Source: an uncultured Collinsella sp. (GTDB lineage: Bacteria; Actinomycetota; Coriobacteriia; Coriobacteriales; Coriobacteriaceae). Taken from it: a stretch of 64,000 bases of DNA. The position numbers and the translations under genes were made by a program. Positions 1 to 10,029 of this stretch are shown here, one piece after another. The notes under the pieces were generated by a model. That model was not told where the DNA came from, made no database searches, and saw only the letters and a program-made list of their open reading frames with translations. Each line of letters begins with the position of its first letter. Positions within the stretch are counted from its first letter, which is position 1. Where the stretch lies: contig CAAERJ010000030.1 of NCBI GenBank assembly GCA_900758375.1, forward strand, positions 1 through 64,000, in the 5' to 3' direction.

Positions 1-1599
1 CTATTCCCACTCGATGGTCGCGGGTGGCTTGGACGTGATGTCGTAGCACACGCGGTTGGCGCCGGGGACCTCGGCAACGATGCGGCCAGAGATGCGGGCC
101 AGCACGTCGTAGGGTAGCTTGGCCCAATCGGCGGTCATGGCATCGCTGGACTCGACGGCACGCAGGATGATCGGACGCTGGTAGGTGCGCTCGTCACCCA
201 TAACGCCGACGGATTTAATGTCGGGCAGGACCGCGAAATACTGCCAGCAGCTGTGCTCGGAGTTGCGCTCGCCGGTCTGCTCAAACAGACGCTGGTTGTA
301 GGCGTCGAGCTCCTCGCGCACGATGGCGTCGGCGTTCTTGAGGATCTCGAGCTTCTCCTTGTCGACCGCGCCGATGATGCGGATGGCCAGACCCGGGCCC
401 GGGAAAGGCTGACGGAACACGATGTGACCCGGCAGGCCAAGCGCCAGACCAAGTGCGCGGACCTCGTCCTTAAAGAAATGGTCGAGCGGTTCAATAAGGT
501 CGAAGTGCACGCCCTCGGGGAACGGGATCAGGTTGTGATGGCTCTTGATAGTGGCCGTCTTGCCGCCCGTCTTGCGAGCGCCGGACTCGATGATGTCGGG
601 GTAGATGGTGCCCTGAGCCAGGTACTTGACCGGCTTGCCATCGGTCTCGAGCTGCTGAGCAACCGCGAAGAACTCTTTCCAGAACTGCGTACCGATGATG
701 CGGCGCTTCTCCTCGGGCTCGGTCACGCCGGCCAGAAGCTCGGCATAGCGGTCCTCGGCGTGGACGTGGATAAAGTCGACGTCGAACTGCTTGGTGAAGA
801 CCTCCTCCACCTGCTCGGGCTCGCCCTTGCGTAGCAGGCCGTGGTTGATGAACACGCAGGTCATCTGCTTGCCCACGGCGCGAGCGCCCAGCGCAGCCAC
901 GACGGAGGAGTCAACGCCACCGGACAGGGCCAGAATCACGCGGTCGTCGCCGACCTTCTCGCGGAACTCGGCCGTCATGGTCTCGACCAGGTTGTCCATG
1001 CTCCAGTTGGGCTCCAGGCCGCAGATCTCAAACAGGAAGTTGCTCAGCAGCTGCTGACCGTACTCGGAATGCTTGACCTCGGGGTGGAACTGCGTGGTGA
1101 AGATCTTGCGCTCGACGCACTCCATGGCGGCAACCGGGCACACGTCGGTGCTGGCGGTAACGGTAAAGCCCTCGGGCACCTCGGACACGGCGTCGCGATG
1201 GCTCATCCACACGGTCTGCTCCATGGGCGTGGAGTTAAAGAGCTTGGCGCCTGCCGTGCGCGTAATGGTAGCGCGGCCGTACTCGCCCACCTCGGAGTGG
1301 CCGACCTTGCCACCGAGCGTCACGGCCGTGATCTGATGACCGTAGCAGAAGCCTAGGACGGGAAGGCCCAGGTCAAAGATGGCGGGGTCGATGGACGGAG
1401 CGTCCTCGGCATACACAGAAGCCGGGCCGCCGGAAAGGATGAGCGCAGAGGCGTTCATCTCGCGAATCTCGTCGGCCGAGATGTCGCAGGGAACAATCTC
1501 GGAATACACGTTGAGGTCGCGGACGCGACGGGCAATGAGCTGACCGTACTGCGCACCAAAGTCGAGTACGAGGACCTTTGCGGAAGCCTTTTGATCCAT
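1..1599 (-). CDS. guaA: GMP synthase (glutamine-hydrolysing)
   Basis: This enzyme converts XMP, ATP and glutamine to GMP, the last step of guanine nucleotide synthesis in the cytosol. The 532-residue product has an N-terminal class I glutaminase domain (nucleophile Cys85 in GFCYGHQ, His172 and Glu174 in QFHPEVKH), then an ATP-pyrophosphatase domain with the PP-loop LSGGVDSS near residue 225, and the C-terminal dimerisation domain ending PPATIEWE. An upstream extension of the frame is open, but the start at 1599 (MDQKAS) has a GAGGGGG ribosome binding site and fits the usual family length. It is transcribed away from the asparaginase gene. Identification is firm; only the start is a choice. 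Confidence 0.97.
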   Translation of the reverse strand: MDQKASAKVLVLDFGAQYGQLIARRVRDLNVYSEIVPCDISADEIREMNASALILSGGPASVYAEDAPSIDPAIFDLGLPVLGFCYGHQITAVTLGGKVGHSEVGEYGRATITRTAGAKLFNSTPMEQTVWMSHRDAVSEVPEGFTVTASTDVCPVAAMECVERKIFTTQFHPEVKHSEYGQQLLSNFLFEICGLEPNWSMDNLVETMTAEFREKVGDDRVILALSGGVDSSVVAALGARAVGKQMTCVFINHGLLRKGEPEQVEEVFTKQFDVDFIHVHAEDRYAELLAGVTEPEEKRRIIGTQFWKEFFAVAQQLETDGKPVKYLAQGTIYPDIIESGARKTGGKTATIKSHHNLIPFPEGVHFDLIEPLDHFFKDEVRALGLALGLPGHIVFRQPFPGPGLAIRIIGAVDKEKLEILKNADAIVREELDAYNQRLFEQTGERNSEHSCWQYFAVLPDIKSVGVMGDERTYQRPIILRAVESSDAMTADWAKLPYDVLARISGRIVAEVPGANRVCYDITSKPPATIEWE

Positions 1600-1763
1600 G
1601 GTTTCCCCCTCTTGTTGGCGGGGAGCCGGTGCCCACCCGCGCGAATAAACGAAAATTGCTTTCATAGTGTACACGTTATATGGGGTTTCTCGTCCCTCGC
1701 AGCCATCAGTGCACGGCAAACGCACGACCAGGGCCCCTATTTGACGGCAATTGAAGTGTTACC

Positions 1764-1790
1764 AAACGTTACAGATGATGTAATACGTTT
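1764..1790. promoter_or_regulatory. Imperfect inverted repeat in guaA/ansA divergent region
   Basis: The 268-bp region between guaA and ansA holds AAACGTTAC and GTAATACGTTT facing each other across 7 bp. It could be an operator for either divergent gene. No convincing -35/-10 pair was identified and nothing else is recognisable in this gap. Confidence 0.25.
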
Positions 1791-1867
1791 GAACATTGGA
1801 CGCCCTGTGCCACAATACTGCCGAACGACTCCGCCTCTGTGGCGGCAAATACGATAGGAATACCAGC

Positions 1868-2881
1868 ATGAAGCGCATCCTTCTCATCGCCACGGGCGGC
1901 ACCATCGCATCGACCGAGGACGGTAACGGCCTCTCCCCCGCCCTGACCGGTGAGGAACTCGCCCAGAGCGTCCCCGAGATCTCGGGCCTCTGCGAGCTCG
2001 ACGTCGTGCAGCCCATGAACATCGACAGCACCAATATGCGCCCGAGCGACTGGATGCGCATCCGCGATGTCATCGTCGAAGGCTATGCCGATCACGACGG
2101 CTTCGTAGTCCTTCACGGCACCGACACCATGAGCTACACCGCGGCAGCGCTTTCCTATCTGATTCAGGACAGTCCCAAGCCCATCGTACTCACCGGCTCG
2201 CAAAAGCCCATGGGCAACCCCTTTACCGATGCCAAGCTCAACCTGTACCAGAGCCTGCTCTATGCGCTCGACGAGCATTCACACGACGTCTCGATCGTGT
2301 TTGGCGGCGTCGCCATTGCCGGCACGCGCGCCCGCAAGCAGCGCACCATGAGCTTTAACGCGTTCATTAGTGTCAACTATCCGCCCATTGCCTACATCCG
2401 CAACGACCGCATTGTGCGCAACGGGCTTCACGGCACGCATCAGGGCGAAAACCCGGTGCGTTTCTACGACAGCATCGACCCGCGCGTGTTTGTCCTTAAG
2501 CTCACGCCCGGCGTGAACCCGGGTATCCTGGACGCCCTGGCCGATAGCTACGACGCCGTGATTCTGGAGACCTTTGGCATTGGCGGTATCCCCGAGTTCG
2601 GCGAGTCCGGCGAATCATTCCAGGAGGCGATTTTCCGCTGGGTCGATTCGGGCCGCACCGTCGTTATGACCACGCAGGTCCCCGAGGAGGGCCTTGACCT
2701 GGGTGTTTATGAGGTCGGCCGTGCCTACGCCGATCATCCGGGCATTCTGCGCGGCGACGACATGACCACCGAAACGCTCGTGGCCAAGACCATGTGGGCG
2801 CTCGGCCAGTCACGCGATGCGGCCGAGATTCAGCGCCTGTTTTACAGCCAAGTCAACCACGACCGTATCCCGATGGCGTAG
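1868..2881 (+). CDS. ansA: Type I L-asparaginase
   Basis: It hydrolyses asparagine to aspartate and ammonia. The 337-residue protein carries both asparaginase signatures: ATGGTIAST near the N-terminus (nucleophilic Thr12) and VLHGTDTMSYTA (Thr85, Asp86). There is no signal peptide, and the sequence (SQKPMG, FGGVAIAG) resembles the cytoplasmic type I/AnsA group. The start at 1868 was chosen because MKRILLIATGG is the conserved N-terminus; the frame is open for 24 codons upstream. It is monocistronic and divergent from guaA. Confidence 0.93.
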   Translation: MKRILLIATGGTIASTEDGNGLSPALTGEELAQSVPEISGLCELDVVQPMNIDSTNMRPSDWMRIRDVIVEGYADHDGFVVLHGTDTMSYTAAALSYLIQDSPKPIVLTGSQKPMGNPFTDAKLNLYQSLLYALDEHSHDVSIVFGGVAIAGTRARKQRTMSFNAFISVNYPPIAYIRNDRIVRNGLHGTHQGENPVRFYDSIDPRVFVLKLTPGVNPGILDALADSYDAVILETFGIGGIPEFGESGESFQEAIFRWVDSGRTVVMTTQVPEEGLDLGVYEVGRAYADHPGILRGDDMTTETLVAKTMWALGQSRDAAEIQRLFYSQVNHDRIPMA

Positions 2882-2935
2882 CTAAAACAAAATCCGCCTC
2901 TTTGGGCCTTGTAGGGCACGTGGTAGCCCTCGGAA

Positions 2936-3149
2936 CGTGCAAAAAGCGGAGTTTTCAGCATCCGCCCCTTCCGGGAACGTTAAAACCGCTGGCTGTAAAT
3001 TGCCTTTCGACTCGAAAGACTCGTTCCGCGCGCTTGTTATTCCTCATATTATTGAATTTTGTGGATAATCCAAAACATTACGCGTCGTATTTGTGGCCCC
3101 GGCTGCCGTCAAATTATTGAGGGATGCTGAATACTCGCGTTTTTGCACG
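2936..3149. repeat. Small element bounded by 28-bp inverted repeats
   Basis: In the 317-bp gene-free gap after ansA, positions 2936-2963 and 3122-3149 are reverse complements at 24 of 28 positions (ends CGTGCAAAAA and TTTTTGCACG). The 158-bp interior is AT-richer than the surroundings and has no open frame of note. The left arm lies just behind the ansA stop, and TCCGC/GCGGA pairing at 2892-2950 may also form an ansA terminator. This looks like a decayed palindromic or MITE-like repeat; I see no transposase or target duplication. Confidence 0.5.
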
Positions 3150-3198
3150 CCGCCGTCGGGGGGACCCGTTCAACAAGCGGCAAATCTAGCAAAAAAGG

Positions 3199-3417
3199 CT
3201 ACTCGATACCCTCGAGAAGCTCTGACACCGTCATGCCGAGTGCGGGCGCGATCTTAAATAGAACCTTGAGCGTGAAATTTGCCGTCCCATCTTCGATTCG
3301 GTCGAGGTAGGGTCGGCTGATTCCTGTCGCCACACAAAAATCAACCTTGGAGATACCAAGGTCTCTGCGTGTCTCTTCGACCCGCCTGCCAAGAATCTGT
3401 TTCGCACGTTCGTCCAT
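3199..3417 (-). CDS. XRE-family transcriptional regulator, small
   Basis: A 72-residue single-domain Cro/C1-type helix-turn-helix protein: the recognition region is ISKVDFCVATGISRPYLDRIE, followed by the conserved NFTLKVLFKIAPALGMTVSELL tail. It has no effector or dimerisation domain beyond the HTH. It is divergent from the unknown gene at 3494, and a perfect 24-bp palindrome lies between them, so it very probably represses itself and that neighbour. A ribosome binding site is weak or absent. The arrangement resembles toxin-antitoxin or small control circuits, but the partner is not a recognised toxin. Confidence 0.85.
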   Translation of the reverse strand: MDERAKQILGRRVEETRRDLGISKVDFCVATGISRPYLDRIEDGTANFTLKVLFKIAPALGMTVSELLEGIE

Positions 3418-3446
3418 GCAGCCGAGTTTGAAATGGAGCCGAACAT

Positions 3447-3470
3447 AAACGTAAACTATAGTTTACGTTT
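3447..3470. promoter_or_regulatory. Perfect 24-bp palindromic operator
   Basis: Twelve-base arms AAACGTAAACTA and TAGTTTACGTTT meet without a spacer. The site lies 29 bp from the start of the XRE gene and 23 bp from the start of the plus-strand gene. The TATAGT in its centre reads as a -10 hexamer on both strands, so a bound dimer would block both promoters. No good -35 boxes are visible. Confidence 0.75.
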
Positions 3471-3493
3471 TGCCGAATACACAGGAGTTTTCT

Positions 3494-3883
3494 ATGTCGG
3501 GATCTTCGGTCCGCACGTACCGAGCCACGCTTCGCACAAACAGCGCACCGCCCAAGCTCGTCGTCGTTGAAGCAGAATGTCTTTCGCCCGATGAGCGCAT
3601 AGCATTTGCATTGCTATCAAGTCGCGTCGCCGCCGTTTTGGTCCCTTGCCCGGCGCAAGGTGAACTTGCCATCCAATGCCAAGCGCACAGCTGCTCGCTC
3701 AATCAGGCTGCCGTAATCGTAACCAGCCAACGCGGCCTGTCGCTCCTTTTGGAAGCCGGCATCGCGCTCGCCCTCCGCGGCGCCGGATACGAAAACGAGG
3801 CCGCCGCCGACATGGTCTTTCAACCACGATCGAGCGGCGGCCTCGCAGCAGCCATCGAATATGCTTGCAGGCTCGTTGCCTAA
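3494..3883 (+). CDS. Hypothetical protein paired with XRE regulator
   Basis: I do not recognise this 129-residue protein. It is soluble with no signal peptide. It begins SVRTYRATLRTNSAPPKLVVVE, has two cysteines near the middle (LVPCPAQGE, CQAHSC), an ALLSSRVAAVLV stretch and an Ala-rich C-terminal half. The start at 3494 has AGGAG six bases upstream. The frame could begin earlier at a TTG, but that codon overlaps the operator. The shared operator with the XRE gene suggests co-regulation, possibly as the effector of the small circuit. Confidence 0.7.
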   Translation: MSGSSVRTYRATLRTNSAPPKLVVVEAECLSPDERIAFALLSSRVAAVLVPCPAQGELAIQCQAHSCSLNQAAVIVTSQRGLSLLLEAGIALALRGAGYENEAAADMVFQPRSSGGLAAAIEYACRLVA

Positions 3884-3892
3884 AGGCGCAAG

Positions 3893-4276
3893 CTAAAAGC
3901 CCAGGCCAAAGCCCATACCGGTAATCGCCGAATACATAAAGTAGACGTTGATTACGTTGAGAAATACACCCGTGATGCAGCCGTTTCGCAGGTAGCGCTC
4001 GCACACGATGCGCGCCATGGCGGCGGAGTCATCATTGTTTTTAGCCTGGCGTCCCGCCGTAAAGTACGTCGCCACGCTCAGCAGCAGATTGAGCACCGGC
4101 AGCGCCAGCAACTCGTAGCTCTTGCCCCAGCGCGTCGCCTCGCCGGCGGCATTAAACTTTGTTGCCACCTCGGGACCAATGTTGGGGATAACACACGCTG
4201 CGACCACCAGCGGAATCACCGCAAGTACGAGCAGCGCAATACCCATGTAGCCAGCTTTTTTGCCATATTTAAACAT
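3893..4276 (-). CDS. DUF1648-like membrane protein
   Basis: A 127-residue integral membrane protein with about three hydrophobic segments (residues ~10-32, ~58-74, ~97-120). The motif NIGPEVATKFNAAGEATRWGKS followed by a hydrophobic helix matches the DUF1648 pattern (extracytoplasmic P..H/KFN.AG...W), seen in SdpI-type immunity and small multi-pass proteins. It lies 11 bp downstream of ychF on the same strand and may be co-transcribed with it. AAGGAC serves as ribosome binding site. Function is unknown. Confidence 0.7.
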   Translation of the reverse strand: MFKYGKKAGYMGIALLVLAVIPLVVAACVIPNIGPEVATKFNAAGEATRWGKSYELLALPVLNLLLSVATYFTAGRQAKNNDDSAAMARIVCERYLRNGCITGVFLNVINVYFMYSAITGMGFGLGF

Positions 4277-4287
4277 ATGCGTCGTCC

Positions 4288-5364
4288 TTACACGTTAAAG
4301 CGGAAGTGCACGACGTCGCCATCGGCCATGACATAGTCTTTGCCCTCGATGCGCAGCTTGCCGGCAGCCTTGGCGCCCTGCTCGCCACCGAGCTCGATGT
4401 AGTCGTCGTAGCCAATAACCTCGGCCTTAATAAAGCCGCGTTCAAAATCGGTGTGGATGACGCCGGCGGCCTGCGGGGCGGTCGCGCCCTGACGAACCGT
4501 CCAGGCCTTGACCTCCATCTCGCCAGCCGTAAAGAACGACTGCAGACCGAGCAGCTTATAGGCCGCCTGCGCGAGCACGTCCAGACCGGGCTGCTCCAGG
4601 CCCAGGCTCTCCAGGTAGTCGGCGGCGTCCTCGGGATCGAGCTCGGAAAGCTCGGCCTCAATCTTGGCGCAGATGGGCAGCGGCTTGACGCCATCAATGG
4701 GCGTCAGGTCCTCGTTGAGCATGTCCTCGTCTACGTTGGCCACATACAGGATGGGCTTCATGGTGAGCAGGAACAAGCCCTTGGCAGCGGCGCGCTCCTC
4801 GTCGGTCATCTCCATGGACGCGGCGCGCTTGCCCTCGTTGAGCCAGGCAAGCAGGCGCTTGGCGACCTCAAACTTGGGCATGAGCTCCTTGTCGCGCTTG
4901 GCCTCCTTCTCGAGCTTGGGCAGCTGCTTCTCGAGCGTGCCCATGTCGGCCAGGATGAGCTCGGTCATGATGGTGTCGGCATCGCCGGCGGGATCGACGA
5001 ACTCGCCCGTGCGGCCCACCTCACGCATGACGTTGGGGTCCTTAAAGTAGCGCACGACCTCGCAGATGGCATCGGTCTCGCGGATGTTTGCCAAGAACTG
5101 GTTGCCCAGGCCCTCGCCCTCGTTAGCGCCCTTCACCAGACCTGCGATGTCGACAAACTCGACCGTAGCCGGCACAATGCGGCCGGGGTTGACGATGTCG
5201 GCGAGCTTTTGCAGGCGGCTATCGGGCACATCGACGATACCCACGTTGGGGTCGATTGTGGCAAACGGGTAGTTGGCGGCAAGGCCAGTCTTTTTGGTAA
5301 GCGCGGTGAACAGCGTCGACTTGCCCACGTTGGGCAGGCCCACGATACCGATGGAAAGGGACAC
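4288..5364 (-). CDS. ychF: Redox-regulated ATPase / Obg-family GTPase YchF
   Basis: A ribosome-associated P-loop ATPase of the Obg/OLA1 family, linked to stress control of translation. The 358-residue protein starts [17 protein letters not shown] (P-loop residues 9-16), has switch region [11 protein letters not shown], the NVDE motif that replaces the GTPase specificity motif and favours ATP, and the C-terminal TGS domain ending [11 protein letters not shown]. The frame is open another 140 codons upstream, but the GTG at 5364 has AGGAG five bases before it and gives the normal family length. Confidence 0.95.
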   Translation of the reverse strand: MSLSIGIVGLPNVGKSTLFTALTKKTGLAANYPFATIDPNVGIVDVPDSRLQKLADIVNPGRIVPATVEFVDIAGLVKGANEGEGLGNQFLANIRETDAICEVVRYFKDPNVMREVGRTGEFVDPAGDADTIMTELILADMGTLEKQLPKLEKEAKRDKELMPKFEVAKRLLAWLNEGKRAASMEMTDEERAAAKGLFLLTMKPILYVANVDEDMLNEDLTPIDGVKPLPICAKIEAELSELDPEDAADYLESLGLEQPGLDVLAQAAYKLLGLQSFFTAGEMEVKAWTVRQGATAPQAAGVIHTDFERGFIKAEVIGYDDYIELGGEQGAKAAGKLRIEGKDYVMADGDVVHFRFNV

Positions 5365-5407
5365 GACAGCTCCTTTTGGTACAGGTACTTCAAACTGCAT
5401 AAGTATA

Positions 5408-5451
5408 GCGCCGCCGCAGCATCTGGGCGAACCCGGACGCCACGGCGGCGC
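5408..5451 (-). terminator. Hairpin after 6-phospho-alpha-glucosidase gene
   Basis: Nine-base perfect arms (GCGCCGCCG / CGGCGGCGC) enclose a 26-base loop just downstream of the GH4 gene. No strong T-run follows, so it may be a weak terminator or a stabilising 3' hairpin. TATACT on the minus strand at 5402-5407 may be the ychF -10. Confidence 0.45.
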
Positions 5452-5491
5452 AAATGAAGCAGAGATGAGTGAGAGTTCGAGACTGCAGTCC

Positions 5492-6862
<1,371 letters not shown>

Positions 6863-6931
6863 TCAATCCATCCCCGTACGCGGCCTGCACGGTTTGGAAT
6901 TGTTACCTAGAAGTGGAGTTTTCATCTCTAG

Positions 6932-6971
6932 AATCGGCCTTGCGGTGCATACCGGCTCTGCAAGGCCGATT
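6932..6971 (-). other. Intercistronic hairpin between EIIBC and GH4 genes
   Basis: Twelve-base perfect arms (AATCGGCCTTGC / GCAAGGCCGATT) with a 16-base loop lie in the 154-bp gap between the two genes. Lacking a T-run, it more likely sets differential mRNA stability or partial termination between transporter and hydrolase than full termination. Confidence 0.6.
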
Positions 6972-6989
6972 GTTTCGATGGACGATGGT

Positions 6990-8582
6990 TTACAGAAGAC
7001 TCTCGAACTTCTCGCGAACCTGCGGGACGGTAAGGCCGATGATGACCTGGATTGACTGGCCTTGGACCACCAAGCCATGCGTACCGATTGCCTTGAAGGA
7101 AGCCTCGGGTGCAACGGCGCCCTTGTCCTTGACGTTAACGCGCAGACGGGTAGCGCAGTTAGTTACATCGATGACGTTGTCCGTGCCACCGAGTAGATCG
7201 AGGATGTTCTCGGCAAGCACCAAGCGCTCGTCATCCTTACTCTGGGCGACCGATTTGCTAGCAGCAGCACCGCTCTGCTTTTGCTTGTAGTCGGCCTTGG
7301 ACTTGAGCTCGACCTCAACATCGTCATCCTCGCGACCGGGGGTCTTAAAGTCGAACTTGATGATCAAGAAACGGAAGACCACGACCCAAAGAGCGGTAAA
7401 GCACAGACCGACAAGGATGGAGATGGCGTACTGCAGACCGTGTGCGGCCCAAAGGGGCAGCCAGTCCCACGAGAGCATCGAGATGATTCCGCCGTCGAAG
7501 ATGCCCACGACGCCAAGGAGGTTTTGAGCCATGCAGCCGAGCGCTCCGAGCACGCAGTGGACGACGAACAGGCCGGGCGCAATGAACAGGAAGGTGAAGT
7601 CAAGCGGCTCGGTAATACCGCAAAGCATAGCGGTAAGGGTGACGGGAATGAGCAGAGCCTTGACGCGCTGCTTGCGCTCGGGTTTGGCGGTCATATAAAA
7701 CGCAATGGCGACGCCGAGCGAGCCGAAGACCTTAGTCCAACCAGGGCAGGTATAGGCAGCCCAGGGTGCGGCATCCTTAAGAGCAATGCTCGGATCGGCA
7801 GCCAGTTGGGGCAGGATGTTGGCCCAAGCAGCAAAGATGCCACCGTTGACCGCCGCGTTGTCGTAATAGAACGGCGTATAGATAAAGTGGTGCAGGCCTG
7901 TAGGGATCAGCACGCGCTCGAAGAAAGCAAAGACGCCCACGCCGAACGTACCGGCGGAAAGGATGAATCCCTGGAAGGCGGAGATAGCAGCCTGGACATG
8001 CGGCCACACCAGGCAGGCGATAAGAGCGACCGGAACCATAACGAAGAAACCGATCATATAGATGAACACGGAGCCCGAGAACACGCCCAACCACTCAGGA
8101 AGTTCGGTGTCGAAGTACTTGTTGTGAAGCATCGTGGCGATACCTGAAATGATAAGCGCGCCCATGATGCCCATATCAAGCGTTTTGATGCTTGCGATAG
8201 TGGCAAGACCAGTACCGCTGCCCGCCTCGACAGAGTAGTCGACCCCAAAGACAGGGCCCCACTGCCCCAAGATTGTGCTTACAAAGTAGTTGAAGGTAAG
8301 GTAGATGGCCAAAGCCTCCATGCAGCAGCGAGCGTTCTGCTTGTTCGCGAGCGAGATTGGCAACGCTACGCAAAACAGCAACGGCATCTGGTTAAAGAGC
8401 GTCCAACCACCCTGGAGCAGCACATTCCAGCAATCAAACCAAAGATGGCCCGCAGTGGCCATCTCGCCAAAGATCGCCTCGGTGGTAAACAACGTACCCA
8501 GGCCGACGACGATTCCGGAAAATGCGAAAAGAATTGCAGGCGTGTACATTGCACCGCCGAAACGTTGTATCTTTTGCATCAT
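6990..8582 (-). CDS. PTS alpha-glucoside-specific EIIBC permease
   Basis: A membrane permease that imports and phosphorylates an alpha-glucoside (maltose-type). The 530-residue protein has an N-terminal EIIC domain of the glucose superfamily (GLHHFIYTPFYYD, GITEPLDFTFLFIAP) and a C-terminal EIIB domain from about residue 450 with the phosphocysteine Cys476 in VTNCATRLR. The EIIA domain is missing, so a separate EIIA (such as the one at 36770) must supply phosphate. The start at 8582 (MMQKIQRFGGAMYTPAI) follows a GAGGGGG; the frame is open upstream. It is the promoter-proximal gene of the operon. Confidence 0.92.
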   Translation of the reverse strand: MMQKIQRFGGAMYTPAILFAFSGIVVGLGTLFTTEAIFGEMATAGHLWFDCWNVLLQGGWTLFNQMPLLFCVALPISLANKQNARCCMEALAIYLTFNYFVSTILGQWGPVFGVDYSVEAGSGTGLATIASIKTLDMGIMGALIISGIATMLHNKYFDTELPEWLGVFSGSVFIYMIGFFVMVPVALIACLVWPHVQAAISAFQGFILSAGTFGVGVFAFFERVLIPTGLHHFIYTPFYYDNAAVNGGIFAAWANILPQLAADPSIALKDAAPWAAYTCPGWTKVFGSLGVAIAFYMTAKPERKQRVKALLIPVTLTAMLCGITEPLDFTFLFIAPGLFVVHCVLGALGCMAQNLLGVVGIFDGGIISMLSWDWLPLWAAHGLQYAISILVGLCFTALWVVVFRFLIIKFDFKTPGREDDDVEVELKSKADYKQKQSGAAASKSVAQSKDDERLVLAENILDLLGGTDNVIDVTNCATRLRVNVKDKGAVAPEASFKAIGTHGLVVQGQSIQVIIGLTVPQVREKFESLL

Positions 8583-8718
8583 GACGGGGAATCCCCCTCT
8601 CTTCATTCGGAGCGACTGCGGTTTTGGCTTCACTCGAGACCGCAGACGCGCCGTTTGCGTGTACCTCGTGCAATAGGACGGGTGGGCCCGTGTCCCTGAC
8701 TTCTTGCACTTCTTTTTT

Positions 8719-8741
8719 ATCATATCACTTATCTAGACAAG
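8719..8741 (-). promoter_or_regulatory. EIIBC promoter -10 with GntR-type operator
   Basis: The near-palindrome CTTATCTAGACAAG (8728-8741) fits the pattern CTTRTCTAGAYAAG also found before the divergent dehydrogenase gene. On the minus strand TATGAT (8719-8724) can serve as -10, placing the operator in the spacer. The GntR protein encoded at 10030 is the obvious ligand. Confidence 0.6.
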
Positions 8742-8762
8742 TTAGCATTAATACTACGGTCG

Positions 8763-8792
8763 GTAAACGGTTGATTATTAGCCGTAAACGGT
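8763..8792. promoter_or_regulatory. Direct repeat GTAAACGGT in divergent control region
   Basis: GTAAACGGT occurs at 8763-8771 and 8784-8792, exactly 21 bp apart (two helical turns), between the EIIBC and dehydrogenase promoters. It is unlike the TCTAGA operators, so a second regulator, perhaps a catabolite activator or LacI-type protein, may bind here. Confidence 0.45.
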
Positions 8793-8858
8793 ATATGTCC
8801 AGTATTTCGCCTGCTAAAGCTGATATAGCTGATGGCCTCAATTCATAATTCTTTTCTA

Positions 8859-8902
8859 CTTGTCTAGATATGCTTGTCTATATCTGCATACACGCCTATA
8901 CT
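8859..8902 (+). promoter_or_regulatory. Dehydrogenase-gntR promoter with two GntR-type operators
   Basis: CTTGTCTAGATATG (8859-8872) and CTTGTCTATATCTG (8873-8886) are adjacent 14-bp sites of the TCTAGA type. TTGTCT (8874-8879) and TATACT (8897-8902) form a promoter with a 17-bp spacer, so the second site covers the -35. The start codon is at 8939. Confidence 0.65.
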
Positions 8903-8938
8903 TCATTACAACATTCACCGCCACGTTAAGGAGTCACC

Positions 8939-9964
8939 ATGAAAAGCGCGGTCTTCTATGGAAAGCACGACCTCAGAGTCGAGGAATCGGCAAAGCCGGC
9001 CGTGGGCAGGCGCGACGTTCTGATCAACGTCAAAGCTTGCGGCGTCTGCGGTACCGACGTTCATATCTATGAAGGCGACAAGGGTGCAGCCGACGTTACC
9101 CCGCCCACGATCCTTGGTCATGAGTTTGCGGGCGTTGTCGAGGCCGTGGGCAGCGACGTCGCTGGCTTTAAGCCGGGCGATCGCGTGTGCATCGACCCAA
9201 ACCATCCCTGCGGCTGCTGCGAACCCTGCCGCGACGGAATCAACCACTACTGCGAGCATATGACCGGTTACGGTACCACCGTTAACGGCGGCTTTGCCGA
9301 GTACTGCTCCGTCGATATGCAGCAAGTCTACAAGTTGGGCGATCACACCAGCTTTGAGCAGGGTGCTATGACCGAGCCCGTCGCCTGCTGCCTGCACGGC
9401 ATCGATATGTGCAACATCAAGCCCGGCAGCACAGTTGTCGTTATCGGCGGTGGCATGATCGGTCTGCTCATGATGCAGCTTGCTAAAAACGCCGGCGCCA
9501 CCAAGGTTGTCTTGCTCGAGCCTGTCGAAGGCAAGCGCGAGGTTGCGCTCAAACTCGGCGCCGACCTGGCAATTGATTCCATCCACGAGGACGTCCCGGC
9601 CCGCCTGAAGCAGGAGGGCGTCGGCAACGTCGATGTCGTTATCGAGTGTGTTGGCAAGCCCGTCACCATCGAGCAGGCCATCCAGATCGCCGGCCACAAG
9701 GCTACGGTCATGATGTTCGGCCTCACCAAGCCCGATGAGACAATCACCGTCAAGCCCTTCGAGGTCTTCCAGAAGGAGCTTGTGCTTACCTCGTCCTACA
9801 TCAACCCTTATACGCAGCGTCGCGCGCTCGAGCTCATCGACTCTGGCAGGCTCGACGTATCCTCGATGGTCGCCAAGGTGGCTTCCCTCGACGAACTCGG
9901 CGCCATCCTGTCAGACCCAGCTCTGCGTGCCATGGGTAAATATATAATCGACCCCAGCAAGTAA
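8939..9964 (+). CDS. Zinc-dependent medium-chain dehydrogenase
   Basis: An NAD(P)-dependent alcohol/polyol dehydrogenase of the MDR family, 341 residues. It shows the catalytic zinc site (CGVCGTDVH, GHEFAG), the structural zinc loop CGCCEPCRDGINHYC, and the Rossmann motif VVIGGGMIG. Similarity is to sorbitol/threonine-type dehydrogenases; the substrate cannot be read from sequence. AAGGAG precedes the start. It shares a divergent control region with the alpha-glucoside PTS and lies directly before the GntR gene, so it is probably induced by the same sugar, perhaps acting on a sugar alcohol. Confidence 0.88.
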   Translation: MKSAVFYGKHDLRVEESAKPAVGRRDVLINVKACGVCGTDVHIYEGDKGAADVTPPTILGHEFAGVVEAVGSDVAGFKPGDRVCIDPNHPCGCCEPCRDGINHYCEHMTGYGTTVNGGFAEYCSVDMQQVYKLGDHTSFEQGAMTEPVACCLHGIDMCNIKPGSTVVVIGGGMIGLLMMQLAKNAGATKVVLLEPVEGKREVALKLGADLAIDSIHEDVPARLKQEGVGNVDVVIECVGKPVTIEQAIQIAGHKATVMMFGLTKPDETITVKPFEVFQKELVLTSSYINPYTQRRALELIDSGRLDVSSMVAKVASLDELGAILSDPALRAMGKYIIDPSK

Positions 9965-10029
9965 ATCGATTGACACCTGCGCGGACGGCCCTCATCCGTC
10001 GTTCACGCACCCAGCTCTAGGAGACCGTC

